From Sporomusa ovata DSM 2662 (GTDB taxonomy: Bacteria; Bacillota; Negativicutes; Sporomusales; Sporomusaceae), in NCBI RefSeq assembly GCF_000445445.1, contig NZ_ASXP01000001.1, positions 1 to 64,000 on the forward strand: DNA of 64,000 nucleotides. The letters run 5' to 3'. Position numbers and translations under genes: made by a program. Positions 7,717-17,009 of the stretch are shown one piece after another. Below the pieces are notes generated by a model that had not been told where the DNA came from, did no database searches, and saw only the letters and a program-made list of their open reading frames with translations. Position 1 is the first letter of the stretch. Each line of letters opens with the position of its first letter.

Positions 7717-7881
7717 TTAGGAATTCTTAGACTCAAAGGTATGACAGTTGGTTTGCTCACTTTGCCGGGCATTTGAGCCGCCGCCATCAACGTTAACTTC
7801 AATGGCCGAAGCATCACACTGTTCACCAGATTTCCAGTACTTACAGCTCGATACCTTGCATTTTACACCAGGTAAAGACAT
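7717..7881 (-). CDS. DUF1540 domain small cysteine-rich protein
   Basis: 54 residues, starting MSLPGVKCKVSSCKYW. Cys pattern CKVSSCKYW, EQCDASAIEV and TNCHTFES matches the DUF1540 family of small Firmicute proteins, likely metal-binding. The start has GAGGTG upstream. Convergent with metF, sharing the terminator hairpin. Function unknown. Confidence 0.85.
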   Translation of the reverse strand: MSLPGVKCKVSSCKYWKSGEQCDASAIEVNVDGGGSNARQSEQTNCHTFESKNS

Positions 7882-8009
7882 CGTTTTTCACCTCGCTTTC
7901 TATTGTACTACAGCATTTAGTATGGCTAGTTGATTCTAAAACATACCCATAATTTGTTGGTTTTTAATACTTTGGTGTAGTTGGTGAAGGGTAAGCCTAG
8001 AATGTTTTT

Positions 8010-8450
8010 TTAAACTTGATTCAGGTCAAACCAAAATATAACACCATCTAACACGTTCTTCACCCCATACCCATTCCCATGCTGTTCCTGAATAGTGCGT
8101 ACAATCGATAGGCCTAGTCCGTACCTGCCATATTCCAGGGTGCGGGCTTCATCAATTTTATAGAAGCTTGTCCATATTTTGTCCAGGCTGGCCTCAGGTA
8201 TTGGCTGCCCGGAGTTATAGATACAGACTCTGATTCTATTCTCAGTATTTTCAAGCCTGAGCTTAATTCGTTTTTCCCCTTGGACATGGGTTAAGGCATT
8301 GGTGAAGAGGTTAAGCAACACCTGTTCAATACGCCGGGGGTCGCCGTTGACTTTAGGACTGGTTAGTGCATTTATTTCCAGGGAAATACTTTTTTCTTCG
8401 AGAACAGACATATATTTTTTCGCAATATCCTGCAATAATGGCAATAGGTC
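8010..8450 (-). pseudogene. Sensor histidine kinase, C-terminal remnant
   Basis: The frame encodes the catalytic half of a kinase: DLLPLLQDIAKKYMSVLEEK, then the N-box EQVLLNLFTNALTHV, a G1-like NSGQPIPEA and GRYGLGLSIVRTIQEQHG. The sensor, membrane segments and dimerisation helix with the phospho-acceptor His are absent. It is joined directly to a broken response-regulator gene at about 8450, so a deletion removed the end of one gene and the start of the other. Confidence 0.8.
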
Positions 8451-8749
8451 ACAAGTCCAACAACTGTTCGTCAAGAAATACCTGACGGGCCGCTATGTCA
8501 ATAACCAGACCGCCATATAAGGCGGTTTTGTCTTTTTCTTGCTCCATGCGCCGGAATAAGGCATTTACCCGCGCTGTCAGAACCTTAGGGCTAAAGGGCT
8601 TGGTAACATACTCGTCGGCCCCCCATTTCAAAAGCATAAAGCTGATCGGCTTCTTCGCTTTTGGCGGTAAGCATAATAACCGGGATTGTGCCGCTTTTGC
8701 AAATCTCCTGGCAGACTGTCCAGCCATTGCGTTCTGGCATCATGACATC
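8451..8749 (-). pseudogene. OmpR-family response regulator remnant
   Basis: In one frame DVMMPERNGWTVCQEICKSG and IMLTAKSEEADQLYAFEMG, and in the next frame GADEYVTKPFSPKVLTARVN, then the start of a winged-helix domain (GGLVIDIAARQVFLDEQLLDL). The switch falls at a run of six C (plus strand 8619-8624), consistent with one inserted base. The receiver N-terminus and nearly all of the DNA-binding domain are missing. Together with the kinase remnant this was probably the regulator of the exporter genes that follow. Confidence 0.8.
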
Positions 8750-8804
8750 CCTTTTATTTTAATATGAATTAATTAGAATGAAAATCCACTAGTACTATAA
8801 CAAT

Positions 8805-8849
8805 TTAGTAACATTGATATGATATTATTGCAAATAAGTATGTTACTAA
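8805..8849. repeat. Inverted repeat upstream of the TolC gene
   Basis: TTAGTAACAT (8805-8814) is inverted at 8840-8849 with a 25-base spacer, 49 bases before the TolC start. It may be an operator of the exporter operon. Confidence 0.45.
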
Positions 8850-8897
8850 TAAAAAAATAGTATGAAAATAGTCGATGCAGGATAAGGGGGACTTGAA

Positions 8898-10157
8898 TTG
8901 AGTTTGGTAGGACAATACGTAAGACAGGCAGGTATTTTGGGGCTATGTTTGCTGGCTCAGACCACGCTGGGTTTTGCCGCACCTCTCACCGTGGAACAAG
9001 CAGTAACTATGGCACTGGAAAACCACCTGGATATAAAAAAAGCCATAAATAGTGAAAAACAAGCAGAATATGCATTACAAAGTACGCAAGGCAGCAAGGG
9101 ATTATCGATTGATGCTTCTAATACTTTTTATCTTAAACGGATTAATTACCCGGGAAACAGTAGTACTAGTGCCATTACGCTGTCGCTGCCTTTATACTCT
9201 GGCGGCAAGAATGAAGGCAACATCGCGATTGCTAAAACTGATGTGACAATAGCCGGTCTCAGTCTGCTAAAAACCAGGCAGGATGTGAAATTAAACACCT
9301 TGTCTGCCTACTATGATGTGATTGAAGCCCGCAAAACGCAGGTTGTCGATCAGGAAACTGTTGATAATTATGTAGTACATCTTAATGATGTCAAAGCCCA
9401 TTATAGTGCCGGCAATGTTGCGAAATCAGATGTACTGCGATCAGAAGTAGAACTGACAGATGCACAGCAAACGCTGATAAAGGCCAAAAATTCCTCGGAA
9501 GTTGCGGTGAATGCCTTCAAAAATATGATTCGCTGGAAAAGTTCGGAAGCTATTGAGTTTGTTGAAGATTTTCAGTATGTTCCCTTCAAGCAGACAATGG
9601 ATGAATGTGTGGCTGTGGCCAAAGAGCAGCGTCCGGATATAAAAAAGTATCGGCTCGCTATTGATGAAGCCGAGAAAACTGTGGAGGTTACTAAAGCTGA
9701 TAAAAAACCAGCGGTGTCGCTTACCGCGGCAACCGGCTGGAGCAGCAGCGTTCTACCTGAGGATGATAATAAGGAAATCTATGTTGGAGTAACCACCAGT
9801 TTGAATTTATTTGATAGTCAGGTTACCAAGGCCAAGGTCAAAAAAGCGTTAAGTGCAGTCGATAACGCCCGCTTGGAGTTGACAGCGCAGGAGGATTCGG
9901 TGGAGCTTGCTGTAAAAGAATATTATCTGGGAATGAGGGAAGCTGAAAAGCGGATTGAGACCACGAAATTTGCCGTACATAAGGCCGATGAAGATTATTT
10001 TATTGCTGAGGCGAAATACCGGGTAGGGGAAGGAGTCATTCTTGATGTGATTGATGCTCAATTGGCATTAACGACTGCAAAGAACAACTATATTACCGCC
10101 CAATACGATTATGTGACATATAAGGCAAAATTAGAAAATGCCATGGGAATGGACTAG
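8898..10157 (+). CDS. TolC-family outer membrane efflux protein
   Basis: 419 residues. A signal peptide is clear (GILGLCLLAQTTLGFA followed by APLTVEQAV). LTVEQAVTMALENHLDI and the later CVAVAKEQRPDIKKYRLAID start the two halves of the OEP repeat, and long coiled-coil helices follow each. It forms the outer-membrane exit duct of a tripartite exporter, confirming an outer membrane in this organism. The TTG start at 8898 has AAGGGGGA six bases upstream. First gene of a cluster with an MFP and MacB-like genes, 11 bases from the next gene. Confidence 0.9.
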   Translation: MSLVGQYVRQAGILGLCLLAQTTLGFAAPLTVEQAVTMALENHLDIKKAINSEKQAEYALQSTQGSKGLSIDASNTFYLKRINYPGNSSTSAITLSLPLYSGGKNEGNIAIAKTDVTIAGLSLLKTRQDVKLNTLSAYYDVIEARKTQVVDQETVDNYVVHLNDVKAHYSAGNVAKSDVLRSEVELTDAQQTLIKAKNSSEVAVNAFKNMIRWKSSEAIEFVEDFQYVPFKQTMDECVAVAKEQRPDIKKYRLAIDEAEKTVEVTKADKKPAVSLTAATGWSSSVLPEDDNKEIYVGVTTSLNLFDSQVTKAKVKKALSAVDNARLELTAQEDSVELAVKEYYLGMREAEKRIETTKFAVHKADEDYFIAEAKYRVGEGVILDVIDAQLALTTAKNNYITAQYDYVTYKAKLENAMGMD

Positions 10158-10168
10158 GAGGCAGCAAC

Positions 10169-11308
10169 ATGTGGGAGAAAATCAATAAGAAAATTTTGAC
10201 GGCAGGTATTGTCGTTTTGCTGGGGATTGCCGGTGGAGTTTGGTATTACAATCATACACAACAAGTAAAGGCATCTGCTAATCAGGAAACGGTGCTGGCA
10301 ACAAGAGGCAAGATTATTTCTAGTGTATCGGCAACTGGAATCGTAAAGCCTATCGACGCCGTCGATATTTCATCACAGGTTACGGCGTTGATCAAAGAGA
10401 TTAAAGTAAAAGAAAATGATCATGTAAAAGTTGGTCAGACGCTGGCGATCTTAGATGATAAGTCTCTGGAAACCACAATGAAAAAAGCCGAATACGCAAT
10501 GAATAATTATGGCGCTAAATATAAGCGGTATCAATATTTGCATTCCATTGGCGCAAAATCCGACGCTGATCTGGAAGATGCCTTGCTTAACTATCAGACA
10601 GCTGTAGCCAGTTATAATGAGGCCAAGTCGGATGTGGAAAAAACCGTACTGGTCTCGCCCATGGATGGCGTTGTTTTGGGAGAACCGGTAGCGATAGGAA
10701 CGCTGGTGACTGCAGGCGTCAATGATCCGACAGTTGTTATGATGATTGGTGATGTTTCACGCAAAAAAGTAAAGGTAAAGGTAGATGAAACAGATATTGG
10801 CAAGATCAAAATCGGGCAAGCGGCGACTTTTACTGTGGATGCCTATCAGAATCATACCTTTACAGGCACTGTTGATAAAATAGGGGAAATTTCGACAAGT
10901 ACCACAAGTACTGCCTCGTCGTCGTCCTCTTCTTCGTCATCATCGTCGTCCTCTTCTTCTACCAGTAGTGTAGTATATTATTACGTAACGCTCACTGCTG
11001 AAGATCCTGAAAATTTGCTAAAGACAGAAATGACGGCCAGAGTCAATATCAAAATTGATGAGAAAGACAATGTATTGTTAATTCCGTTATCTGCATTGAA
11101 AACCAGTACCAGTGGGCAATATGTAATGGTATTGCGCGATGACGGGAAAAGTGAAAATGTTCCGGTTGAGGTCGGCCTGACAAGCAGTGATAAAGTTGAG
11201 ATTGTCAGTGGGTTGCAGGATAATGATAAATTAATCATTTCTTATACGAAATCACAAACTCAAAGTTCCTCTAAGCAAAAAGATAATGGTCCGCCACCAC
11301 ACATATAG
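10169..11308 (+). CDS. HlyD/MacA-type membrane fusion protein
   Basis: 379 residues. N-terminal membrane anchor (ILTAGIVVLLGIAGGVWYY), biotinyl-lipoyl halves (VDISSQVTALIKEIKVKEND and KTVLVSPMDGVVLGEPVAIG) around a helical hairpin, then beta-barrel domains (IPLSALKTS near residue 310). It links the inner-membrane MacB-like permease to TolC. Residues about 242-268 are a Ser/Thr-rich insert with 15 serines in a row, inside the barrel region, which is not normal for the family. Start supported by AGGAGG. Probably one operon with TolC and the ABC genes. Confidence 0.9.
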   Translation: MWEKINKKILTAGIVVLLGIAGGVWYYNHTQQVKASANQETVLATRGKIISSVSATGIVKPIDAVDISSQVTALIKEIKVKENDHVKVGQTLAILDDKSLETTMKKAEYAMNNYGAKYKRYQYLHSIGAKSDADLEDALLNYQTAVASYNEAKSDVEKTVLVSPMDGVVLGEPVAIGTLVTAGVNDPTVVMMIGDVSRKKVKVKVDETDIGKIKIGQAATFTVDAYQNHTFTGTVDKIGEISTSTTSTASSSSSSSSSSSSSSSTSSVVYYYVTLTAEDPENLLKTEMTARVNIKIDEKDNVLLIPLSALKTSTSGQYVMVLRDDGKSENVPVEVGLTSSDKVEIVSGLQDNDKLIISYTKSQTQSSSKQKDNGPPPHI

Positions 11309-11328
11309 CGAGAAGGAGTACAACAGTT

Positions 11329-11538
11329 ATGGGGATTATGCTGAAAGAAATTACGAAATGCTATAAAATTGGTGAAGAAACAGTAGCGGCGCTTGCCGGG
11401 ATTTCACTAACAATAAAAACCGGAGAATTTGTTGCCATTATGGGGCCGTTAGGCTCAGGTAAGTATGCGAAACGTGTTATCACCGTACGTGACGGATTGA
11501 TTATAAGTGATGAGGTAAAGGAGCCAAGTGCATGTTAA
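11329..11538 (+). pseudogene. MacB-type ABC ATPase with large in-frame internal deletion
   Basis: 69 codons. Residues 1-47 are a normal LolD/MacB ATPase start up to the Walker A (GEFVAIMGPLGSGK); the next residues (YAKRVITVRDGLIISDE) are the normal C-terminus. Q-loop, signature, Walker B and H-loop are all gone, about 160 residues compared with the usual 225-235. Walker A also has L for S and lacks the final Ser/Thr. The frame is kept, and translation overlaps the permease by seven bases. The product cannot hydrolyse ATP. Confidence 0.85.
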
Positions 11539-12746
11539 AAGAAAGCATTGCGATTGCCTTGCGAGCTTTGCTGGCTAATAAGCTGCGTTCTATTTTAACC
11601 ATGCTGGGTATTATTATCGGTGTAGGCGCGGTTATCTCGATGGTATCCATTGGGATGGGTGTTCGGGAAAAGGTGCAAAGTTCAATTGCCAGTCTTGGCA
11701 GCAATATGTTAATCGTGAGTCCGGGAGCGGCCTCTTCCCAGGGGGTACGCTCGGCTTCCGGCAGCAGTATAACCTTATCGCTGGAAGACGCGGAGTATAT
11801 AAAAAAAATGGTGCAAGGTATCGATTATGTAGCGCCTGCTGTTAGCAAGCAATATCAAATTATTGCCGGCAATCAAAACTGGACAACCACTGTTTACGGG
11901 ATTACGCCCGAATATATGGCCATTAAAAGCTTGACAGTGGGCAGCGGCAGTTTTGTCTCTCAGCAGGATATCAATTCACGGAATCGGGTGGCTGTTCTGG
12001 GGGCCACTGTTGCCGAAAATTTATTTGGGGAGATGAATCCGACCGGACAAAATATCCGGATCAACAATACTCCGTATCAGATTATTGGTATCCTGGACAG
12101 TAAAGGGCAATCAACTATGGGCCAGGATCAGGATGACATTATACTAGTGCCACTAACAACAGCGCAAGAACGCTTGCTGGGCATTACCTACCTTAACTCG
12201 ATTAGTATCCAGGTTACGAAGCTGGAAGGAATGGACCAGGCGCAGGAGCAAATCACCAGTTTGTTGCGGCAGCGGCACAAGATCAGCGGTACTAAGGAAG
12301 ATGATTTTACTGTGCGCAATCTAACCAGTATCATGACGATGATGACGGAAACGACAGGAACCATTACCCTGTTTCTCGGCTGTATTGGGGCCATATCGCT
12401 TCTGGTTGGCGGTATCGGTATTATGAACATCATGATGGTGTCGGTGACGGAACGAACAAGGGAAATCGGCATAAGAAAAGCCTTAGGCGCCACATATCGC
12501 GATATTATGCTGCAGTTTTTGATCGAATCGGTGGTTATTGGTGTGCTTGGCGGCATTTTCGGCATTGCCCTGGGAGTTTCGGCGGCATTTGCTATCTTGA
12601 CTTTTGGTAGTTTGCAAACAGTACTATCAGCGCTATCGATTCTGGTGCCCTTTGGAGTATCGGTTGCAGTTGGTTTGTTTTTTGGCATTTATCCAGCCAG
12701 AAAAGCAGCATTGCTGGACCCTATCGAAGCATTGAGGTATGAATAA
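11532..12746 (+). CDS. MacB/FtsX-type ABC permease
   Basis: 404 residues. N-terminal helix (LLANKLRSILTMLGIIIGVGAVISM), a large periplasmic domain (about 45-280), then three membrane helices with the FtsX signature TERTREIGIRKALGAT. Mechanotransmission permease for a MacA-MacB-TolC exporter of peptides, macrolides or similar compounds. The ATG lies inside the end of the ATPase remnant with AAAGGAG upstream, so it still depends on translation of that remnant. It looks intact but its dedicated ATPase is not. Confidence 0.9.
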   Translation: MLKESIAIALRALLANKLRSILTMLGIIIGVGAVISMVSIGMGVREKVQSSIASLGSNMLIVSPGAASSQGVRSASGSSITLSLEDAEYIKKMVQGIDYVAPAVSKQYQIIAGNQNWTTTVYGITPEYMAIKSLTVGSGSFVSQQDINSRNRVAVLGATVAENLFGEMNPTGQNIRINNTPYQIIGILDSKGQSTMGQDQDDIILVPLTTAQERLLGITYLNSISIQVTKLEGMDQAQEQITSLLRQRHKISGTKEDDFTVRNLTSIMTMMTETTGTITLFLGCIGAISLLVGGIGIMNIMMVSVTERTREIGIRKALGATYRDIMLQFLIESVVIGVLGGIFGIALGVSAAFAILTFGSLQTVLSALSILVPFGVSVAVGLFFGIYPARKAALLDPIEALRYE

Positions 12747-12760
12747 TGTAGAAGTTAAGT

Positions 12761-12811
12761 AAAAAAGATAAAATCCCAACAGTCGAAGACTGTTGGGATT
12801 TTATCTTTTTT
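12761..12811 (+). terminator. Intrinsic terminator of the exporter operon
   Basis: A 24-bp perfect stem (12761-12784 with 12788-12811, core CCCAACAGTC/GACTGTTGGG) with loop GAA; the distal arm ends in six T. Confidence 0.9.
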
Positions 12812-12955
12812 AGCATAAATTGACCAACTAAATAATTTCTTAATATTTGTTCGAATAAATAGTAAATATGTGAGCGCGAAACAATAAATGGAAAACTCTA
12901 GAAATCATTACTTAACTACTGGAAAACTTGGCTAATAACAAGGAGGAGTAAAACA

Positions 12956-13378
12956 ATGAGTACATCAGCGGTCAGTTCCACTACGTCAACATCCTCAGCC
13001 ACATCGAGTACCGCTTCTACGACTAGTTTGGATTTTGACGAATTTGTCCAAATACTGGCAACGGAACTAAAATACCAGGATCCCGACGATCCGGTCAGCG
13101 GCACCGAATATGTGTCTCAGCTGGCCCAAATTAGTTCCTTATCGGCGTTGTCAGAAATAAGTACTTCTGTAACTAATGCATCAGCGTTTAGTCTGATTGG
13201 ACAAGAGGTAACGTATTCTGCTACCGATACATCAGGCAGTACTGTTACAGGCTCAGGGACTGTGCTGTCAGTAACGGTTTCCGGCAGCAACACGTATGTC
13301 AATGTTGATGGAACAACAGTAGACTATTCTTCCATTACTAAAGTAGGAAGTGATTCTACGACTACTTCTTCAACCTAA
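12956..13378 (+). CDS. flgD: Flagellar hook-capping protein FlgD
   Basis: 140 residues. After a Ser/Thr-rich leader, DFDEFVQILATELKYQDPDDP and TEYVSQLAQISSLSAL are the FlgD N-terminal motif; a short beta-rich tail follows. It caps the growing hook so that FlgE subunits polymerise. Shorter than enterobacterial FlgD (about 230) but typical for Firmicutes. AAGGAGGAG precedes the ATG. First gene of the flagellar cluster; no clear sigma-28 promoter was found in the 140 bases upstream. Confidence 0.9.
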   Translation: MSTSAVSSTTSTSSATSSTASTTSLDFDEFVQILATELKYQDPDDPVSGTEYVSQLAQISSLSALSEISTSVTNASAFSLIGQEVTYSATDTSGSTVTGSGTVLSVTVSGSNTYVNVDGTTVDYSSITKVGSDSTTTSST

Positions 13379-13490
13379 TTTACACTGGATCTATAATATA
13401 TATTCTTTCATAACCGGACCCGGTTAGGGAGGTTATTTTCTATTTCTGAATGACAGAGGAAATAGTAATTATTTTAGGAGGTTTTTCTCT

Positions 13491-15404
13491 ATGGCTATCA
13501 TGGTCGCCTTAACTACGGCGGTGTCAGGACTCAAGAGCGAGCAGACAGCACTTGATGTCATCGCTAATAATATTGCCAACGTTAATACTACCGGTTACAA
13601 ATCACAGTCAGTTAACTTTAGTGATATTCTGAGTCAGACCATCAGTGCGGCAACTGCCGCCACCGGTACTACCGGCAGCACCAACGCTACACAAGTTGGT
13701 CTGGGGGTCAGCGTGGCCAGTACAAATACCGATATGACGGTGGGCAGCACTTCGACCAGCAGCAATTGGACCGATGTAGCGCTTACCGGTTCAGGCTACT
13801 TTGTTGTCCAGACCAGCTCGGGTGAATATGCCTATACCCGAAACGGCAGTATGAGCGTCGACTCGGAAGGCAACCTGACTATTGATGGTTATATCGTTTG
13901 CGGCTGGGAGGACTATACGCTGGATGAGGACGGTAATATTAATTACATTACCAGCGGGGCGATTGAACCTATCAACATCTACAGCGATAGTTATGCCGGC
14001 AATAAATATACACTGACGCCTGTGGCCTCTACTTCTTCAGAAATTACCGGCTATCTTAGTTCGAAAGCCGATGTGGCGGAGGGGGCCACGGGGCTGACCT
14101 CTATTGGTGATACTACAGACTTGGATTTTGATGCCACAACAGAGATTAAAGTGTATGATTCACAGGGCAACGACTATGATGTTACCGTTAACATGAAAAA
14201 ATGCGCGGTCGAAGGTAATATAACGACCTGGTATTGGGAACTTGATTCTGATGATGTGACGATAAGTCCCTCCAGTGGATACATTGCTTTTGATTCAGCT
14301 GGCAATATAGTTGATTCTGCCACAATACTTTCGGCAACGGTAGATGATACTGCCGGTTACACCGCTTCCGGCATTACAGCGAGCGGTGTGACGGATGGGG
14401 ATTATACTGTTGCGGTAACAGGTACAAGTGCTTCGTATACCATCACGGTGTATGATAGTTCCGGCACTTCACTGGGATCGACAACTTCAACAGATGGCTC
14501 AGGATCGGTTAGCTTATCGACAGGGGGGATGTTTAACTTTACCAAACCGACCTCTCTTTCGACTGGTACGACGACTATTTCTGTTGCTTCCGATGCAGTA
14601 ACCTGCAGTGATGCCAATTACGAATATTCGGACATTAGTGTCGCCAGCGCACCGGAAGGATCATACAGCGTTACTACAACAGGGACAAGCGGTTCCTATA
14701 CAACTACGCTGACCTATTCGGATGGTACTAATACGTACACTTTTGCTTCCACCAGCAGTAAAACCGATGGTTCGGCTACCTTTGATCTGTCAACAGATTC
14801 AACAGGGACTGCCACCGGCTTAACCGGCACCATTACATTGTCCGCTCCGTCAAACCTTGAAGCCGGTACAACGGATTTTACCGTTAATTCAACTACGTAC
14901 TCTTTTGATACTACCTCTACAGTTACCATCACAACACCATCAGATGCCGGTACAGACGATATTACTCTTGCACTGGATTTTTCCGAGCTTACGACAAAAT
15001 CTTTATCCAGTAGTTCGCTCTCTGATGATACGGACGGATATACTTCCGGTACGCCGTCATCCTATTCAATTTCGAATGATGGTACTATCTATTGTACTTA
15101 TTCGAATGGGGAAACCTTATCAGTCGGCCAAATCGCGCTGGCGGTATTTACCAATCCACAGGGACTTACCAAGAGCGGTGACAACCTGTACTCGACAAGT
15201 CTGAGTTCCGGTGATTGCACTTATGTGGTAGCCGGAACAGGCGGTTCAGGCACTATGACCGGTAATGCGCTGGAATTGTCGAACGTCGATTTAGCATCAG
15301 AGTTTAGCGATATGATGATCAGCCAGCGGGCCTACCAGGCCAACAGTAAGGTTATTTCTACGGCGGACGAGATGGTGCAGTCGCTGATCAACATGGTAGG
15401 TTGA
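13491..15404 (+). CDS. flgE: Flagellar hook protein FlgE, enlarged
   Basis: 637 residues. The N-terminus MVALTTAVSGLKSEQTALDV and ANNIANVNTTGYKS, and the C-terminus SNVDLASEFSDMMISQRAYQ, are the rod/hook-family D0 motifs. FlgE is usually 400-450 residues; the extra length comes from two related Ser/Thr/Gly-rich segments at about 287-372 and 378-475 (each with GxYTV/S..TGTS.SYT, then an STDGSGSVSLS-like strand). These should be surface-exposed on the hook. The start has AGGAGG eight bases upstream. Confidence 0.93.
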   Translation: MAIMVALTTAVSGLKSEQTALDVIANNIANVNTTGYKSQSVNFSDILSQTISAATAATGTTGSTNATQVGLGVSVASTNTDMTVGSTSTSSNWTDVALTGSGYFVVQTSSGEYAYTRNGSMSVDSEGNLTIDGYIVCGWEDYTLDEDGNINYITSGAIEPINIYSDSYAGNKYTLTPVASTSSEITGYLSSKADVAEGATGLTSIGDTTDLDFDATTEIKVYDSQGNDYDVTVNMKKCAVEGNITTWYWELDSDDVTISPSSGYIAFDSAGNIVDSATILSATVDDTAGYTASGITASGVTDGDYTVAVTGTSASYTITVYDSSGTSLGSTTSTDGSGSVSLSTGGMFNFTKPTSLSTGTTTISVASDAVTCSDANYEYSDISVASAPEGSYSVTTTGTSGSYTTTLTYSDGTNTYTFASTSSKTDGSATFDLSTDSTGTATGLTGTITLSAPSNLEAGTTDFTVNSTTYSFDTTSTVTITTPSDAGTDDITLALDFSELTTKSLSSSSLSDDTDGYTSGTPSSYSISNDGTIYCTYSNGETLSVGQIALAVFTNPQGLTKSGDNLYSTSLSSGDCTYVVAGTGGSGTMTGNALELSNVDLASEFSDMMISQRAYQANSKVISTADEMVQSLINMVG

Positions 15405-15426
15405 TAAAACAATCTAACAGATAATG

Positions 15427-15468
15427 ACAGGACGGCTGCCGGTGCACAGACAGCGCAGCCGGTCCTGT
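15427..15468 (+). repeat. GC-rich hairpin between flgE and flgK
   Basis: ACAGGACGGCTGC (15427-15439) pairs with GCAGCCGGTCCTGT (15455-15468) with one bulged G. No U-run follows, so an mRNA processing or stability stem is more likely than a terminator. Confidence 0.55.
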
Positions 15469-15488
15469 GCAGTTAAAGGAGGTACAGT

Positions 15489-16988
15489 ATGTCGACGTTC
15501 GGCACCTATAGTACTGCCTATTCGGGCATGTATACCAATCAGGCCGCGTTGCTGGCGACAAGCACCAACCTGGCCAATGTGGACACCACCGGTGCGTCCA
15601 AAGTGCAGGTAACCAGTGCTGATTCCTCGACCACCCGGTCGGACGGAAGCACAGCGGTAAGTGGCGTTACCGTAGCAAGTATTACGCGTTCGCGGGATAT
15701 CTATCTTGACAGCACCTACCGGACGGAGAATGCCGATGCCACATATCTGTCGGTAAAAAGCGGCAACCTGGAATACATTGATACGCTGCTAAGCGAGTAT
15801 GACACGGTTACCACCGATGATGACGGCAATACCGTTACTACCTCCGGGGTAGAGGAAGTCATTAGTGATTTTTTCTCGGCCTGGGAAACTTTGAGCACAA
15901 CGCAGAGTTCCAATGAAGACGGTCACCGCGTGGCCGTGGTTACCGCCGCGCGAGATTTAATTACCAGATTGACCGCGATTGACGAGGAACTGCAGCAAGT
16001 GCAGGCTGATGCCGTGACGGCGGTTGAAGACGGTGTGGACAGTCTGAATGATTTGGCCGCGCAGGTGGCAGAGTTGAATAAGCAGATTGTGCAGGCCGAG
16101 GCCGGCGGCGGTGAGGCCAGCTATCTGCGGGATCAGCGGGATGCCCTGCTGGATGAGATGTCGTCACTGGTTAATATCACAGTCAGTGAACAAAGCAATG
16201 GCTCCGTGACCGTCACACTGGGAGGCGGGACACTGGTCAAGGGCGATAAAGCCAATACCCTTGCGGTAGAAGGCACAGGGGCGACAGACGATCCGCTGCA
16301 AGTAATATGGGCTGCTTCCGGCGATGAAGCGGATATTACCAGCGGCAGTATTGCGGCTTATATGGAGGATGCTGATCAGACCGGCTATGAAACCATTGAC
16401 GCCAGCGACCTGCCCTATGACTTTAACACCTATGCAACCAGTTCCATCACTATGTTGCGGCAGACCTTGAATGTCTTAATCACCACACTGGCCCTCAGTA
16501 TTAACTCTTTGACCACCTCAGGCGTCGATGCCGACGGCAATACCGGTTTGGCTTTTTTTACAACCATTGACGACAGTGAACCTTTAAGCATTACCAATAT
16601 TCAGGTTAATCCGGAACTGGTGAGCGATTCGGATAAAGTCGTTACATCGACCAGCAGCGATAATGATGATTACAGTATTGCGAGTGCCATTTGTGACCTG
16701 TTGAGCGATACGTCCCTCTACGAGAATGCGGGTTCGTCGCTCAGTATTATAAATTTTTATGGGGCAATAACCACTTGGCTGGGAACGGCCGGCGACACGG
16801 CTTCCAGCAATTACGCAACCCAGGCCGCGCTGGTTACGCAACTGGACTATCAGCGGCAGGCTGTTTTCGTCATCTCGATTGATGAGGAGATGTCAAGCAT
16901 GATCAAGTATCAAACTGCCTATGCCGCCAGCGCCCGGGTAATGAACACAATTGACAGCATGATAGAGAGCTTACTGGCAGTATTTTAA
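15489..16988 (+). CDS. flgK: Flagellar hook-associated protein FlgK, first copy
   Basis: 499 residues. N-terminal YSGMYTNQAALLATSTNLAN and C-terminal YQTAYAASARVMNTIDSMIE are FlgK D0 motifs; LNKQIVQAEAGGGEASYLRDQRDALLDEMSSL is the conserved coiled-coil/linker. It forms the hook-filament junction. The N-terminus is more diverged (VDTTGASKVQV for the usual VNTTGYSRQ) than in the next gene, so this may be a specialised paralog. A strong AAAGGAGG site precedes ATG. Twenty-one bases separate it from the second flgK. Confidence 0.85.
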   Translation: MSTFGTYSTAYSGMYTNQAALLATSTNLANVDTTGASKVQVTSADSSTTRSDGSTAVSGVTVASITRSRDIYLDSTYRTENADATYLSVKSGNLEYIDTLLSEYDTVTTDDDGNTVTTSGVEEVISDFFSAWETLSTTQSSNEDGHRVAVVTAARDLITRLTAIDEELQQVQADAVTAVEDGVDSLNDLAAQVAELNKQIVQAEAGGGEASYLRDQRDALLDEMSSLVNITVSEQSNGSVTVTLGGGTLVKGDKANTLAVEGTGATDDPLQVIWAASGDEADITSGSIAAYMEDADQTGYETIDASDLPYDFNTYATSSITMLRQTLNVLITTLALSINSLTTSGVDADGNTGLAFFTTIDDSEPLSITNIQVNPELVSDSDKVVTSTSSDNDDYSIASAICDLLSDTSLYENAGSSLSIINFYGAITTWLGTAGDTASSNYATQAALVTQLDYQRQAVFVISIDEEMSSMIKYQTAYAASARVMNTIDSMIESLLAVF

Positions 16989-17009
16989 TTAGGATAAGGG
17001 GGGAGTGAA

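Noticed and set aside
12188..12688. 166-codon antisense frame inside the MacB permease
   Set aside because: Shadow of the real gene; no family features and no ribosome site.
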